DNA of 64,000 bases. Origin: Staphylococcus delphini (GTDB taxonomy: Bacteria > Bacillota > Bacilli > Staphylococcales > Staphylococcaceae). The stretch is from positions 1-64,000 of the forward strand of contig NZ_LR134263.1 of assembly GCF_900636325.1 (NCBI RefSeq), in the 5' to 3' direction. Shown piece by piece: positions 1-14,545 of the stretch. How positions within the stretch are numbered: the stretch's first letter is position 1; every line of letters begins with the position of its first letter. The notes under the pieces were generated by a model. It saw only the letters and a program-made list of their open reading frames with translations. It did not search any database and had not been told where the DNA came from. A program made the translations under genes and the position numbers.

Positions 1-1344
1 ATGTCAGAACAAGAAATTTGGGATAACGTTCTCAGCTTATGTAAAGAAAATGTCACTACTGTTTCATATGACACATGGCTCAAAGACACAACACTCTATG
101 CTCTATCTCATGATGAAGCTATCGTCATTGCGGCACAGCCTTTTATTGCGAATTGGCTTACGACTAACTACACAAAGCTGATTAAGCAATATTTAGAAGC
201 TGTGACGCAACAAAGCATTAATACCATTAAGTTCATTACTGAAGAAGATCTACAAGAACTTAATGTCGCTTCGTCATCTCATCCATCAGGTCATTCGACA
301 CCTGTTGAACCTGTTGTGTCTGGTGAGCAGTTCAATACAAACAACACTTTTGAAACGTTTGTAATTGGACCTGGTAACCGCTTCCCGCATGCTGCAAGTC
401 TTGCTGTTGCGGAATCACCAGCTAATGCCTACAATCCACTCTTTATCTATGGTGGCGTAGGTTTAGGAAAAACGCATCTTATGCACGCGATTGGACATTA
501 CGTGTTAGAAAATAATCCAGATGCGAAAGTACTTTACACATCGAGTGAAAAGTTTACGAACGAATTCATTCAATCGATTCGAAACAATGATACCGAGTCA
601 TTCCGCGAAAAGTATCGTAACATCGATATTCTATTGATTGATGATATTCAGTTCATCCAAAAGAAAGAACAAACGCAAGAAGAATTTTTCCACACTTTCA
701 ACGATTTACATCAAAACAAGAAGCAAATCGTCATCTCTAGCGATCGCCCGCCAAAAGAAATTTCAACTTTAGAAGAACGTCTTAAATCACGCTTCCAATG
801 GGGACTTATCGTGGACATTACACCACCTGATTTCGAAACACGTATGGCGATCTTACAGAAAAAAACTGAAGAAGAAAATCTCGATATTCCAATTGAGTCT
901 TTAACTTACATTGCCAATCAGATTCAGACGAATATTCGTGAACTTGAAGGTGCTTTGACACGTGTCTTAGCCTATTCAAAACTTCAAGGAAAACCCATCA
1001 CAACAGAACTTACTGCCGATGCATTAAAAGATATTATTCAAGTGACTAAAACTAAAAAAATCACGATTCAAGATATCCAAAAGGTTGTCGGCGAATATTA
1101 TGGTGTGCGAATTGAAGACTTTGTAGCTAAGAAAAGAACGAAATCTATCGCATATCCGCGACAAATCGCAATGTATTTATCACGTGAGCTAACAGATTTT
1201 TCATTACCTAAAATTGGCGAAGAATTTGGTGGCCGTGACCATACAACAGTCATCCATGCACATGATAAAATTAAAAAAGATATCGATAATGACCCAACTT
1301 TGCGTCAAGAAATCGAAAGTTTGGAAAAAGATATCCGAAGTTGA
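1..1344 (+). CDS. dnaA: Chromosomal replication initiator protein DnaA
   Basis: DnaA binds 9-bp DnaA boxes at oriC, melts the origin in its ATP form and loads the DnaB helicase. The 447-residue protein has the usual four parts: an N-terminal interaction domain (about 1-80), a variable linker (80-110), an AAA+ ATPase with Walker [10 protein letters not shown] (151-159) and Walker B LLIDD (211-215), and a C-terminal helix-turn-helix with the signature [15 protein letters not shown] near residues 411-425. Length and sequence fit staphylococcal DnaA. The window begins on its ATG, so its own promoter and upstream boxes are not visible. DnaA boxes lie directly downstream, before dnaN. Confidence 0.99.
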   Translation: MSEQEIWDNVLSLCKENVTTVSYDTWLKDTTLYALSHDEAIVIAAQPFIANWLTTNYTKLIKQYLEAVTQQSINTIKFITEEDLQELNVASSSHPSGHSTPVEPVVSGEQFNTNNTFETFVIGPGNRFPHAASLAVAESPANAYNPLFIYGGVGLGKTHLMHAIGHYVLENNPDAKVLYTSSEKFTNEFIQSIRNNDTESFREKYRNIDILLIDDIQFIQKKEQTQEEFFHTFNDLHQNKKQIVISSDRPPKEISTLEERLKSRFQWGLIVDITPPDFETRMAILQKKTEEENLDIPIESLTYIANQIQTNIRELEGALTRVLAYSKLQGKPITTELTADALKDIIQVTKTKKITIQDIQKVVGEYYGVRIEDFVAKKRTKSIAYPRQIAMYLSRELTDFSLPKIGEEFGGRDHTTVIHAHDKIKKDIDNDPTLRQEIESLEKDIRS

Positions 1345-1516
1345 TTTGTGGATAACGTGGAAAAGTTGTACACATGATGCACAGCTTATCCACATGTGAA
1401 TAACCTTTATTTTCGCGACTTTTTTAAAGTTATCCACTAATCCACAGCACCTATGACTATGATTACTAATTTATTAATAACTATTAACTATATAAACGAC
1501 TGAAAGGAGTTTATAG
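1345..1516. other. oriC: oriC segment between dnaA and dnaN (DnaA boxes)
   Basis: This gene-free stretch contains consensus DnaA boxes. TTATCCACA is read on the minus strand at 1347-1355 and on the plus strand at 1386-1394, with a one-mismatch box at 1430-1438 and a partial one at about 1440. The DNA around 1390-1510 is very AT-rich, as expected of an unwinding element. In Firmicutes the origin is often bipartite, with boxes on both sides of dnaA; only the downstream half is in the window. The dnaN ribosome-binding site is at its right end. Confidence 0.85.
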
Positions 1517-2650
1517 ATGATGGAGTTTTCTATTCAAAGAGATTATTTTATCACTCAATTAAATGACACATTAAAAGCTATTTCACCAAGAGCAACTTTA
1601 CCCATTTTAACGGGGATTAAAATAGACGCGACGAATGAAGGGATTGTTTTAACAGGATCTGATTCTGAAATCTCAATCGAAATTACAATTCCTAACCAAG
1701 TCGATGGTCAAGAAATTATTAACGTGGTTGAACCTGGTTCAGTCGTGTTACCAGGCCGCTTCTTTGTAGACATTATTAAAAAACTACCAGGTAAAGAAGT
1801 TAGACTTTCAACAAACGAACAATTTCAAACATTAATTACTTCAGCACATTCTGAATTCAACCTAAGTGGACTTGATCCAGATCAGTACCCACTTTTACCA
1901 CAAGTTTCTAGTGATGACGCACTACAATTACCAGTAAAAGTGCTGAAAAACATTATTGCACAAACGAATTTTGCAGTGTCCACCTCAGAAACACGTCCAG
2001 TACTGACAGGTGTGAACTGGCTTATACAACAAAATGAATTAATATGCACTGCGACTGATTCACACCGCTTGGCTGTAAGAAAGTTGAAGCTTGACGAAGA
2101 GATTGAAGATAAAAATGTCATCATTCCTGGTAAAGCATTAGCGGAGTTAAACAAAATTATGACTGACAGTGAAGATCATATCGATATTTTCTTCGCATCG
2201 AACCAAGTTTTATTTAGAGTAGGCAATGTCAACTTTATTTCACGTTTATTAGAGGGACATTATCCAGATACATCTCGTTTATTCCCTGAAAACTACGAAA
2301 TTAAGTTAGGGCTCAATAACTCTGATTTTTATCATGCGATTGATCGTGCGTCATTACTTGCGCGTGAAGGTGGCAACAATGTCATCAAATTAAGCACAGG
2401 AGATACGCAAATTGAATTGTCTTCTACATCACCAGAGATTGGTACCGTTAAAGAAGAAGTGACTGCCAATGATGTTGAGGGCGGCAACTTAAAAATTTCT
2501 TTCAACTCGAAGTACATGATGGATGCACTCAAAGCCATTGATAACGAAGAAGTTGAAGTAGAATTTTTCGGTACGATGAAACCATTTATTTTAAAACCGA
2601 AAGATGACGACACTGTGACACAACTTATTTTACCAATCCGTACGTACTAA
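1517..2650 (+). CDS. dnaN: DNA polymerase III beta subunit (sliding clamp)
   Basis: DnaN forms the ring-shaped homodimer that tethers DNA polymerase III to the template and recruits repair proteins through their clamp-binding motifs. The 377-residue product is nearly colinear with S. aureus DnaN: three repeated clamp domains of about 120 residues each, and the typical C-terminal LILPIRTY that forms part of the peptide-binding pocket. The start is the first of two adjacent ATG codons behind GAAAGGAG. It follows dnaA across the origin and is followed by a strong terminator, so dnaA-dnaN appear to form one unit separated from the genes beyond. Confidence 0.99.
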   Translation: MMEFSIQRDYFITQLNDTLKAISPRATLPILTGIKIDATNEGIVLTGSDSEISIEITIPNQVDGQEIINVVEPGSVVLPGRFFVDIIKKLPGKEVRLSTNEQFQTLITSAHSEFNLSGLDPDQYPLLPQVSSDDALQLPVKVLKNIIAQTNFAVSTSETRPVLTGVNWLIQQNELICTATDSHRLAVRKLKLDEEIEDKNVIIPGKALAELNKIMTDSEDHIDIFFASNQVLFRVGNVNFISRLLEGHYPDTSRLFPENYEIKLGLNNSDFYHAIDRASLLAREGGNNVIKLSTGDTQIELSSTSPEIGTVKEEVTANDVEGGNLKISFNSKYMMDALKAIDNEEVEVEFFGTMKPFILKPKDDDTVTQLILPIRTY

Positions 2651-2667
2651 ACCGGTACGACGTTATA

Positions 2668-2704
2668 AAAAAGCAGTTGGCTACCAAACCAACTGCTTTT
2701 TTTA
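2668..2704 (+). terminator. Rho-independent terminator after dnaN
   Basis: A 10-bp stem (AAGCAGTTGG at 2671-2680 with CCAACTGCTT at 2689-2698) is followed by a run of T. It lies 20 bp after the dnaN stop. Confidence 0.9.
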
Positions 2705-2937
2705 TGCTTAGCTAAACCATTAAAATTTTCCTAATAGTTTGCACAAAATATGTGAAAATTTTACAAGACAAAGTCACAAGCGATATCCACCAATTTTTTA
2801 ACAATGTCACCATTCCAATGTGTTGCAAAAAAAATGACAAAATTTTTAAAGTCATTTGCTGAACTTGCACGTGTAATTATTCAAAGTGATTTAACTTTAG
2901 TATAATTAATATAACGAATGAATGGAGGAATGGACCT

Positions 2938-3627
2938 ATGTTAAAGAAAAATAAATGGTTGATTGTATTCATTGTTGTCGTAATCGTTGCAGGTATCTTG
3001 TTTAGCTTAGCCACTTTCAAAACATCGAACAAAGGCAACAGCGGATCAGGCGAAACACTCGCAGCAGAGACTCAAAAGCAACCGACACAAGGTAAAATAG
3101 ATTCTAAAGTATTACTCGTAGAATTTGGAGACTTTAAGTGCCCATATTGCGGAGATTTTGAACGTAATATCAAGCCTAAATTAGAAAAAGAATATATTGA
3201 CAATAACAAAGTTGAATTTCGTTATGTCAACGTATTAATCCATGGAGACGAATCTGAACTCGGCGCTAAAGCAGCACTCGCGGTGAATCAATATGCTCCT
3301 GACAAATATTGGCAATTTCATCATGCACTTTTTGAACAGCAACCTCACAATAAAGATGATGTTGGTCGTCAACATTGGTTAACAGACGATTTAATTCAAC
3401 AGCAATTACAAAAATTAGATTTGAGCGAGCAAGTACGTAAACAAATTACGGTAGCTTATCGTGACAAAAAAGGAGAGATGGCTAAGCGCGCGCAAGAAGA
3501 TCATACATTAGCGAAAAAAGAGGAAGTCCCATACGTACCCGCACTCTATGTGAACGGTAAACAGGTTGAAGACGAGACAGATTTCGACGCGATTAAAGAC
3601 GAAATCGACAAAGCGCTTGAAGAATAA
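2938..3627 (+). CDS. Membrane-anchored DsbA-family thiol-disulfide oxidoreductase
   Basis: The 229-residue protein has an N-terminal basic segment and one hydrophobic helix (residues 7-26) without a lipobox. After a Ser/Gly/Gln-rich linker comes a thioredoxin-fold domain with the active site CPYC at 68-71, in the context FGDFKCPYCGDFE. The cis-proline region VPYVPALYVNG lies near residues 198-208. This is the DsbA/BdbD-like 'thioredoxin_4' pattern, suggesting a disulfide oxidase or isomerase acting outside the membrane. The ATG follows GGAGGA with good spacing, and a TATAAT box lies at 2901-2906. The position between dnaN and yaaA is unusual, since these are normally close neighbours. Its substrate is not evident. 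Confidence 0.85.
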   Translation: MLKKNKWLIVFIVVVIVAGILFSLATFKTSNKGNSGSGETLAAETQKQPTQGKIDSKVLLVEFGDFKCPYCGDFERNIKPKLEKEYIDNNKVEFRYVNVLIHGDESELGAKAALAVNQYAPDKYWQFHHALFEQQPHNKDDVGRQHWLTDDLIQQQLQKLDLSEQVRKQITVAYRDKKGEMAKRAQEDHTLAKKEEVPYVPALYVNGKQVEDETDFDAIKDEIDKALEE

Positions 3628-3724
3628 AATAGCCGTACAGCCATTGAAACAGATTCAGATGTTCCACATGAAACTTTTACGTGAAAATTCCTTTCTAGAG
3701 CATGAAATTTTCGCAATAAAAATG

Positions 3725-3730
3725 TATAAT
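3725..3730 (+). promoter_or_regulatory. -10 box of the yaaA-recF-gyrBA promoter
   Basis: A perfect TATAAT stands 35 bp before the yaaA start, with a weak -35 (ATGAAA, 3702-3707) at 17-bp spacing. No terminator separates the genes from here to the end of gyrA, so it could drive the whole group. Confidence 0.5.
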
Positions 3731-3764
3731 ATATAAGTGAGCAAATATGAATGGAGTGATGAAT

Positions 3765-3982
3765 TTGGCTGAGGAAATAATCGTTGATGGCGCACTAACT
3801 TTAGGACAATTTTTAAACTATGAAGGCATTATTGAATCTGGGGGCCAAGCGAAATGGTTCTTAAGTGAATATGAGGTCTTCTTAAATGGCGAATTGGAAA
3901 CGCGTCGTGGCAAAAAACTGCAAGATGGCGATCAATTAGACATTCCTGAAGTAGGTTCATACATCATCAAATTCGGTGAGCA

Positions 3983-3986
<4 letters not shown>
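3765..3986 (+). CDS. yaaA: S4-domain RNA-binding protein YaaA
   Basis: This is a small S4-fold RNA-binding protein conserved between dnaN and recF in Firmicutes; its exact role is not settled. The central stretch [18 protein letters not shown] with the following RRGKKL and DGDQLDIPE is the S4 motif. Start choice: an ATG at 3747 has no ribosome-binding site and an ATG at 3759 is too close to GGAGTG (3753-3758). TTG at 3765 has ideal spacing, giving 73 residues; using 3747 gives 79. It overlaps recF by four bases (ATGA), so the two are translationally coupled. Confidence 0.9.
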
Positions 3987-7043
<3,057 letters not shown>

Positions 7044-7078
7044 AATGAGAATTGGAAAATGAGAAGGAGGATATCTTG

Positions 7079-9715
7079 ATGGCTGAAACACCTGAATCAA
7101 GAATTAATGAACGTAATATCAGCAAAGAGATGCGCGAATCGTTTTTAGACTACGCGATGAGTGTTATCGTATCTCGTGCTTTGCCAGACGTAAGAGATGG
7201 TCTAAAACCTGTACATCGTCGTATTTTGTATGGCCTCAATGAACAAGGTATGACCCCTGACAAGCCGTATAAAAAATCTGCCCGTATCGTAGGGGATGTC
7301 ATGGGGAAATACCATCCACATGGTGACTCGTCAATTTATGAAGCAATGGTACGTATGGCACAAGATTTCAGCTATCGTTATCCACTTGTAGATGGTCAAG
7401 GTAACTTCGGTTCGATGGATGGTGATGGTGCCGCGGCAATGCGTTATACAGAAGCACGTATGACGAAGCTTGCACTTGAATTATTACGCGACATCAATAA
7501 AGACACGATTGATTTTATCGACAACTATGACGGTAATGAGCGTGAACCGAGCGTCTTGCCATCGCGTTTCCCTAACTTGCTCGTCAATGGTGCGTCAGGT
7601 ATCGCGGTTGGGATGGCGACCAACATCCCGCCACACAACATGCGTGAAGTGATCGATGGCGTACTGAGTCTAAGCCATAATCCAGACATTACGATTAGTG
7701 AATTGATGGAAGACATTCAAGGCCCAGACTTCCCAACTGCCGGGTTGATTCTTGGTAAAAGTGGTATTCGACGCGCATACGAAACAGGTCGCGGTTCTGT
7801 CATTATGAGAGCTAAAGCTGAAATTGAATCTCGTGGTGGCGGTCGTGATCGTATAGTCGTGACAGAAATTCCATTCCAAGTGAATAAAGCACGTATGATT
7901 GAAAAAATTGCGGAATTAGTCCGTGATAAAAAAATCGATGGCATTACAGATTTACGTGATGAAACGAGCTTACGTACAGGTGTGCGTGTCGTGATTGATG
8001 TACGTAAAGATGCGAATGCGAGCGTCATTTTAAATAATTTATATAAACAAACGCCACTTCAAACATCATTTGGGGTGAACATGATTGCTTTAGTCAATGG
8101 ACGCCCTCAATTGATTAACTTGAAGCAAGCACTTTATCATTACTTAGAGCATCAAAAAGAAGTTGTACGCCGTCGTACGGAATACAATTTACGTAAAGCG
8201 AAAGACCGCGCGCACATTCTTGAAGGTCTAAGAATTGCTCTCGATCACATTGATGAAATCATTACAATCATTCGTGAATCAGAGACAGATAAAGTAGCGA
8301 TGGAAAGTTTACAGTCACGCTTTGCCCTTTCAGAACGTCAAGCACAAGCGATTTTAGACATGCGTTTAAGACGTCTGACAGGCTTAGAACGCGACAAAAT
8401 TGAACAAGAATATAATGATTTAATTGCGTATATTGCTGAATTAGAAGCGATTTTAGCGGATGAAGAAAAGCTATTAGAACTTGTTCGTGAAGAATTGACT
8501 GAGATTAAAGAGAAGTTTGGCGATGACCGTCGTACTGAAATTCAACTCGGTGGTATTGATCAATTAGAAGATGAAGATTTAATCCCAGAAGAGCAAATCG
8601 TTATCACATTGAGTCATAACAACTACATTAAACGTTTGCCTGCTTCAACCTACCGTGCGCAAAATCGTGGCGGTCGAGGCGTACAAGGCATGAATACACT
8701 TGATGACGATTTCGTAAGTCAGTTAGTGACGACAAGCACGCATGACCATGTGTTGTTCTTTACAAACAAAGGACGTGTCTACAAACTGAAGGGTTATGAA
8801 GTGCCGGAACTCTCCCGTCAGTCTAAAGGGATTCCAATTGTCAATGCGATTGAGCTCGATCAAGATGAAGTGATCAGTACGATGATTGCGGTGAAAGACT
8901 TAGACTCTGAAGAAGACTTCCTCGTATTCGTAACGAAAAAAGGTTTAATCAAACGTTCAGCATTGAGCAACTTCAACCGTATTAATCGTAACGGTAAAAT
9001 CGCGATTAAATTCCGTGATGATGATGAACTGATTGCGGTGCGTTTAACAGATGGCGAGAAACACATTCTTATCGGTACAGCCCAAGCATCACTCATTCGT
9101 TTTAAAGAAACAGACGTACGTGCGATGAGCCGTATTGCTGCAGGGGTGAAAGGGATCCGTTTAAGAGATGGTGATGAAGTCATTGGTTTAGACGTTGCAG
9201 ATGATGACAATCAAGATGAAATTTTAGTCGTAACAGAAAAAGGTTACGGTAAACGCACATCGATAGAAGACTACCGTCTGTCTAACCGTGGCGGTATGGG
9301 TGTGAAAACAGCGAAACTGACAGAACGAAATGGTCGACTCGTATGTATTACAACTGTAGAAGGCGACGAAGATTTAATGGTTGTGACAAATCAAGGTGTC
9401 ATCATTCGTATGGAAGTCTCTAATATTTCTATCAACGGTCGTATGGCACAAGGTGTGCGTCTCATTCGATTAGATGATGAACAGTATGTGTCGACAGTGG
9501 CGAAAGTGAAGAAAGAGCCAGAAGACATCGAAGCAGATGAGCAAACAACATCAGAGACAATTGATGACGTAGAAGTTGTTGTCGATGATACGACACCTGG
9601 TGATACGATTCACACGGAAGCTCCAGAATTTGAAGAAGCATCACCAGAACGTGAAACATTGAGAGAAGACTTTATGGATCGCGTGAATGAAGATATTGAA
9701 AATGAAGATAAATAA
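7079..9715 (+). CDS. gyrA: DNA gyrase subunit A
   Basis: GyrA is the DNA-cleaving and rejoining half of gyrase. The start is the ATG behind AAGGAGG (7064-7070), giving 878 residues that begin [10 protein letters not shown]. Catalytic Tyr123 lies in [11 protein letters not shown]. The quinolone-resistance region [10 protein letters not shown] (81-90) carries Ser84 and Glu88, the susceptible form. After the coiled-coil and tower region come the C-terminal beta-pinwheel blades with the GyrA box QNRGGRG, then an acidic tail of about 70 residues. A perfect 16-bp terminator follows, closing the yaaA-recF-gyrBA operon. Confidence 0.98.
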   Translation: MAETPESRINERNISKEMRESFLDYAMSVIVSRALPDVRDGLKPVHRRILYGLNEQGMTPDKPYKKSARIVGDVMGKYHPHGDSSIYEAMVRMAQDFSYRYPLVDGQGNFGSMDGDGAAAMRYTEARMTKLALELLRDINKDTIDFIDNYDGNEREPSVLPSRFPNLLVNGASGIAVGMATNIPPHNMREVIDGVLSLSHNPDITISELMEDIQGPDFPTAGLILGKSGIRRAYETGRGSVIMRAKAEIESRGGGRDRIVVTEIPFQVNKARMIEKIAELVRDKKIDGITDLRDETSLRTGVRVVIDVRKDANASVILNNLYKQTPLQTSFGVNMIALVNGRPQLINLKQALYHYLEHQKEVVRRRTEYNLRKAKDRAHILEGLRIALDHIDEIITIIRESETDKVAMESLQSRFALSERQAQAILDMRLRRLTGLERDKIEQEYNDLIAYIAELEAILADEEKLLELVREELTEIKEKFGDDRRTEIQLGGIDQLEDEDLIPEEQIVITLSHNNYIKRLPASTYRAQNRGGRGVQGMNTLDDDFVSQLVTTSTHDHVLFFTNKGRVYKLKGYEVPELSRQSKGIPIVNAIELDQDEVISTMIAVKDLDSEEDFLVFVTKKGLIKRSALSNFNRINRNGKIAIKFRDDDELIAVRLTDGEKHILIGTAQASLIRFKETDVRAMSRIAAGVKGIRLRDGDEVIGLDVADDDNQDEILVVTEKGYGKRTSIEDYRLSNRGGMGVKTAKLTERNGRLVCITTVEGDEDLMVVTNQGVIIRMEVSNISINGRMAQGVRLIRLDDEQYVSTVAKVKKEPEDIEADEQTTSETIDDVEVVVDDTTPGDTIHTEAPEFEEASPERETLREDFMDRVNEDIENEDK

Positions 9716-9726
9716 CAGATAAATTG

Positions 9727-9775
9727 AAAAGGCGATGATCTCTAAATGACACGAGATCATCGCCTTTTGTTTTGA
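9727..9775 (+). terminator. Terminator after gyrA
   Basis: A perfect 16-bp stem (9727-9742 with 9753-9768, core GGCGATGATCTC) ends in T-rich sequence 11 bp after the gyrA stop. Confidence 0.9.
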
Positions 9776-9908
9776 GTTGTTAGGATAAGATTGCTGAACC
9801 ATGCGGCCGTTTCCAGATTAAGCCTCGTCTCAACTGGACAACGTTTTGTTTGAATCATACATGTGTCGTAGAAGTGTTGATAACCACCAATCCATTTTTC
9901 AATTAAAA

Positions 9909-9947
9909 CAAAAAGACTCGGATCACATTGAAGTTTCCGAGTCTTTC
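9909..9947 (-). terminator. Terminator of nnrD (minus strand)
   Basis: An 11-bp stem (AAAGACTCGGA at 9912-9922 with TCCGAGTCTTT at 9936-9946) is followed, reading leftward, by a T-rich run. It sits just beyond the nnrD stop. The 140 bp between this and the gyrA terminator show no other feature. Confidence 0.8.
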
Positions 9948-9967
9948 TTCCTACGATTTGTAAAATA

Positions 9968-10783
9968 TTATTTTTCCTCTAATTGCTTCATCGCATAAGG
10001 AATTTCATCAATAATTTTTGATGGGGGTACGACATACATATCCTTTGCCAACTTATCTCCAATATAACTGTGCGTATAAGTTGCACTTGTAATGGCATCA
10101 ATCACGTCGTCAAATTGTCCCACAAAGCTCGTAATCATGCCGGCAAGTGTATCCCCCATGCCACCTGTTGCCATCGCTGGGCTACCGACTTCAAGCTTGT
10201 ATGCGTCATTTTCAAAGTATATTTCTGTACCGTGTTTTTTGAGCACGACCGTAGCACCTAAACGATCAACTGCGGCACGGTTTGTTTCATACGTTTGTTC
10301 CTCAATCGGAATGCCACTCAAACGCTCCCACTCTTTTTGATGTGGTGTGTAAATGACATTGCAAGCTGGAATTTCAGGTTTAAGTTTGCTGACGATTGAA
10401 ATCGCATCACCATCCACAATTAAAGTGTGGTGGGGTTGAATATTTTGCAGTAAAAATGTCATTGCATTGTTACCTTTAAAATCTAACCCTAAACCTGGTC
10501 CGATTAAAATACAATCAGAAGCTTCAATCATTTTCGTTAGTTTTTTCGTATCATTGATGTCGATGACCATTGCTTCGGGACAACGAGAATGTAATGCGAC
10601 ATGATTTGTTGGATGCGTTGCGACTGTAATTAAGCCACTTCCGCTATATACACAAGCGCGTGCTGCTAACATGATGGCGCCACCTAAATTGGCATTGCCC
10701 CCAATTAACAGAATACGTCCATAGTCGCCTTTATGTGTGTCATCCTTACGTTTAGGAATGTGAACAGCTGACAATGTTTTCAC
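9968..10783 (-). CDS. nnrD: ADP-dependent NAD(P)H-hydrate dehydratase
   Basis: NnrD repairs damaged NADH and NADPH by dehydrating the hydrated forms (S-NAD(P)HX) with ADP as phosphate source. The 271-residue protein shows the ribokinase-like fold of the family: GRILLIGGNANLGGA at the N-terminus, the substrate motif SGSGLITVAT, and the nucleotide-binding TGGMGDTLAGMI near residues 206-217, where the aspartate is catalytic. The start is a GTG behind GGAGGT. It is single and divergent from hutH, and is not fused to an epimerase (NnrE) domain. Confidence 0.93.
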   Translation of the reverse strand: MKTLSAVHIPKRKDDTHKGDYGRILLIGGNANLGGAIMLAARACVYSGSGLITVATHPTNHVALHSRCPEAMVIDINDTKKLTKMIEASDCILIGPGLGLDFKGNNAMTFLLQNIQPHHTLIVDGDAISIVSKLKPEIPACNVIYTPHQKEWERLSGIPIEEQTYETNRAAVDRLGATVVLKKHGTEIYFENDAYKLEVGSPAMATGGMGDTLAGMITSFVGQFDDVIDAITSATYTHSYIGDKLAKDMYVVPPSKIIDEIPYAMKQLEEK

Positions 10784-11051
10784 GTTTGAGACCTCCTATC
10801 CGGAATTTCCATTATTACAACAAGATATATTATACCTGGTTGGCTTGTTCGTCAATAGGTATTCCAAGGTTTCAATGCGACCATTTGTCATTGCGCTATG
10901 CAAAAGTGGGCGACTATGCATGCTCCCCCATTTTGTAGCACTTTTATTTTTTGAAAAAGTAACTTAAATTTCGATATTTACTTAAGTGAATTCATTTAGT
11001 ACGTTAAAAGGTTAATTTGATACCATATTACGAGTTTGGCTGAAAGTATTG

Positions 11052-11065
11052 TGAAAACGATTTCC
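11052..11065 (+). promoter_or_regulatory. Candidate cre (CcpA-binding) site upstream of hutH
   Basis: TGAAAACGATTTCC matches 13 of 14 positions of the catabolite-responsive element TGWAANCGNTNWCA. It lies 65 bp before the hutH start, where CcpA would block transcription when glucose is present. The rest of the 346-bp gap between nnrD and hutH holds no gene. Confidence 0.6.
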
Positions 11066-11129
11066 TGAAATTATACTTGAAAGAAATAGACATTTTGTGT
11101 GTCACGTGACGAAGGATGGGAGGATGACA

Positions 11130-12632
11130 ATGACATTACGTTTAACAGGTGAGCAGCTGACGATTGAGGCTATACGACAGTTTTTAGTATATGAGGATAA
11201 AGTTGAAGTGACTGAGGAAGCACAGGCGCGTGTGGAAAGAAGTCGTGCTATAGTAGAACGGATTATTGCCAATAAAGAAACCGTGTATGGGATTACAACA
11301 GGATTTGGTTTGTTTAGTGATGTACTCATTGATCAACAGAGGTACAATCAATTACAAGTTAATTTAATACGTTCACATGCGTGTGGTATCGGTGCCCCTT
11401 TTGCATCGAATGTTTCGCTTGTGATGATGGTTTTACGTTTAAACACTTTATTGAAAGGTCATTCAGGAGTGACGATGGATTTAGTAGAGCAATTGGTGTT
11501 TTTCATCAATCAACGTATCATTCCTGTTATTCCACAACAAGGTTCTCTCGGTGCTTCGGGTGATTTAGCGCCACTGTCACACCTTGCTTTAGCGTTAATT
11601 GGTGAAGGTAAGGTCGAATACAAAGGTGAAGTTTTAGACAGCTCGGACGTCTTAAAACAGTTCAACCGTAAGCCTTTAACGTTACAAGCGAAAGAAGGAT
11701 TGGCACTGATTAATGGTACACAAGCAATGACAGCACAAGGGGTTATTTCATGGATAGAAACTGAAAATTTGGCATATCAAGCAGAATGGATTGCCGCATT
11801 AACACATCAAGCGTTACATGGTATTACAGATGCTTATCATGAAGCGGTCCATCAAGTGCGTAATTTTGAAGAACAGACAGCTGTAGCGAGACGGATGTCA
11901 GACTGGCTTGAAGGGTCCAAACTCACGACACGCCAAGGGGAAATGCGTGTTCAAGATCCTTATACATTGCGTTGTATTCCACAAATTCATGGTGCGAGCT
12001 TCCAAGTGTTTCAATACGTTCGTGAAAAGTTAGAATTTGAAATGAACGCAGCAAACGATAACCCGCTTATTTTTAATGAAGGCGATGAGACATTGGTCAT
12101 TTCTGGCGGTAACTTTCACGGTCAACCTGTCGCATTTGCTTTGGATTTCTTAAAGCTCGGGACAAGTGAATTAGCAAACGTGGCGGAACGTCGTCTTGAA
12201 CGTTTAGTCAATCCGCAACTCAATGGGGGTCTCCCTGCCTTTTTAAGTCCAGAACCAGGCTTGCAAAGTGGCGCGATGATTATGCAGTATGCGGCAGCGA
12301 GTCTTGTATCAGAAAATAAAACATTGGCGCATCCGGCGAGTGTTGATTCGATTCCTTCATCCGCCAATCAAGAGGACCACGTTTCCATGGGTACGATTGC
12401 GTCACGTCACGGCTATCAAATTTTAGAAAACACACGACGCGTCATTGCGATTGAAGCGATTATAGCCTCACAAGCCGTCGAGTTAAGAGGGGTTGAGCAA
12501 TTGTCACCCAAAACACGCGAACAATATGAAGCATTGCGTAAAGTGGTACCATCCATTCAAGAAGACCGACCATTTCATCAAGATATTGAAAATGTGGCGA
12601 AATATTTAAAGAATCTGGCATATCAGAAATAA
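11130..12632 (+). CDS. hutH: Histidine ammonia-lyase
   Basis: HutH removes ammonia from histidine to give urocanate, the first step of histidine use. The motif [18 protein letters not shown] contains Ala142-Ser143-Gly144, which cyclise into the MIO electrophile. Tyr53 lies in [10 protein letters not shown], and [12 protein letters not shown] and QEDHVSMG are further active-site segments. The start chosen is the ATG at 11130, spaced 6 bp from GGGAGG, giving 500 residues against about 504 in S. aureus. An upstream ATG at 11097 lacks a ribosome-binding site. It is a single gene here, without hutU, hutI or hutG, as in S. aureus. A cre-like site suggests glucose repression. Confidence 0.96.
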   Translation: MTLRLTGEQLTIEAIRQFLVYEDKVEVTEEAQARVERSRAIVERIIANKETVYGITTGFGLFSDVLIDQQRYNQLQVNLIRSHACGIGAPFASNVSLVMMVLRLNTLLKGHSGVTMDLVEQLVFFINQRIIPVIPQQGSLGASGDLAPLSHLALALIGEGKVEYKGEVLDSSDVLKQFNRKPLTLQAKEGLALINGTQAMTAQGVISWIETENLAYQAEWIAALTHQALHGITDAYHEAVHQVRNFEEQTAVARRMSDWLEGSKLTTRQGEMRVQDPYTLRCIPQIHGASFQVFQYVREKLEFEMNAANDNPLIFNEGDETLVISGGNFHGQPVAFALDFLKLGTSELANVAERRLERLVNPQLNGGLPAFLSPEPGLQSGAMIMQYAAASLVSENKTLAHPASVDSIPSSANQEDHVSMGTIASRHGYQILENTRRVIAIEAIIASQAVELRGVEQLSPKTREQYEALRKVVPSIQEDRPFHQDIENVAKYLKNLAYQK

Positions 12633-12696
12633 GCTTGCTATTCGAAATTTTCTTTGTTATATTAAATGTGAAATCGAAATAAATCATTGTTTGTGG

Positions 12697-12895
12697 ATTA
12701 AGTAGTATAGCAATGGAATTAGAGAGTTTGTGGTCGGTGAAAACAAATGTACAGACCTATACGAAATCTACCCACGTTTTGAAAACAATTCGGGTGAAAC
12801 CGTTAACTTTTGTGAGAGTGCAGGCATATTCTGTCTGTTAAATAGGGTGGCAACACGTCAAACCACGTCCCTTGTGTGAGGGATGTGGTTTTTTA
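12697..12895 (+). promoter_or_regulatory. T-box leader of serS
   Basis: The T-box sequence AGGGTGGCAACACG (12844-12857) is followed by a terminator hairpin (AAACCACGTCCCTT with AGGGATGTGGTTT, 12860-12893). Upstream lies a structured stem I region (12697-12800) with GAAATCTACC, where UCU could be the serine specifier. Uncharged tRNA-Ser would stabilise the antiterminator and let serS be transcribed. The exact specifier is my inference. Confidence 0.88.
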
Positions 12896-12901
12896 TTTTG
12901 A

Positions 12902-14230
<1,329 letters not shown>

Positions 14231-14279
14231 AATGAAAATGGACGTTACGAACAACCAAATAAAGAATAGCTGAAATCAA

Positions 14280-14322
14280 ATCAGGAGCTCGGATTTTCAT
14301 TATTCGAGCTCCTGATTTTTTA
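14280..14322 (+). terminator. Terminator after serS
   Basis: A 12-bp stem (ATCAGGAGCTCG with CGAGCTCCTGAT) is followed by TTTTTT. The rest of the gap to azlC (14323-14545) holds no gene. TATAAT at 14511-14516 could be the azlC -10 box. Confidence 0.85.
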
Positions 14323-14545
14323 GCATGTGAAGCGGGTAGGGGAGGGTAAAAAGTAATTAAAATAACAAAAGAAGACGCACCTCATTACCCGTTATCTTAA
14401 TATTCTCAAATCTATATAAACGCCTTTTTATCGGTGTTTTTACACGGTAGGGTAGACTTAGGGTTGTATAAGGTAAGACTGACCTGATAGCGTAATAACA
14501 TATGTTGTACTATAATAAGAATAATTTTCAAGGGGGTGAGTCTCA

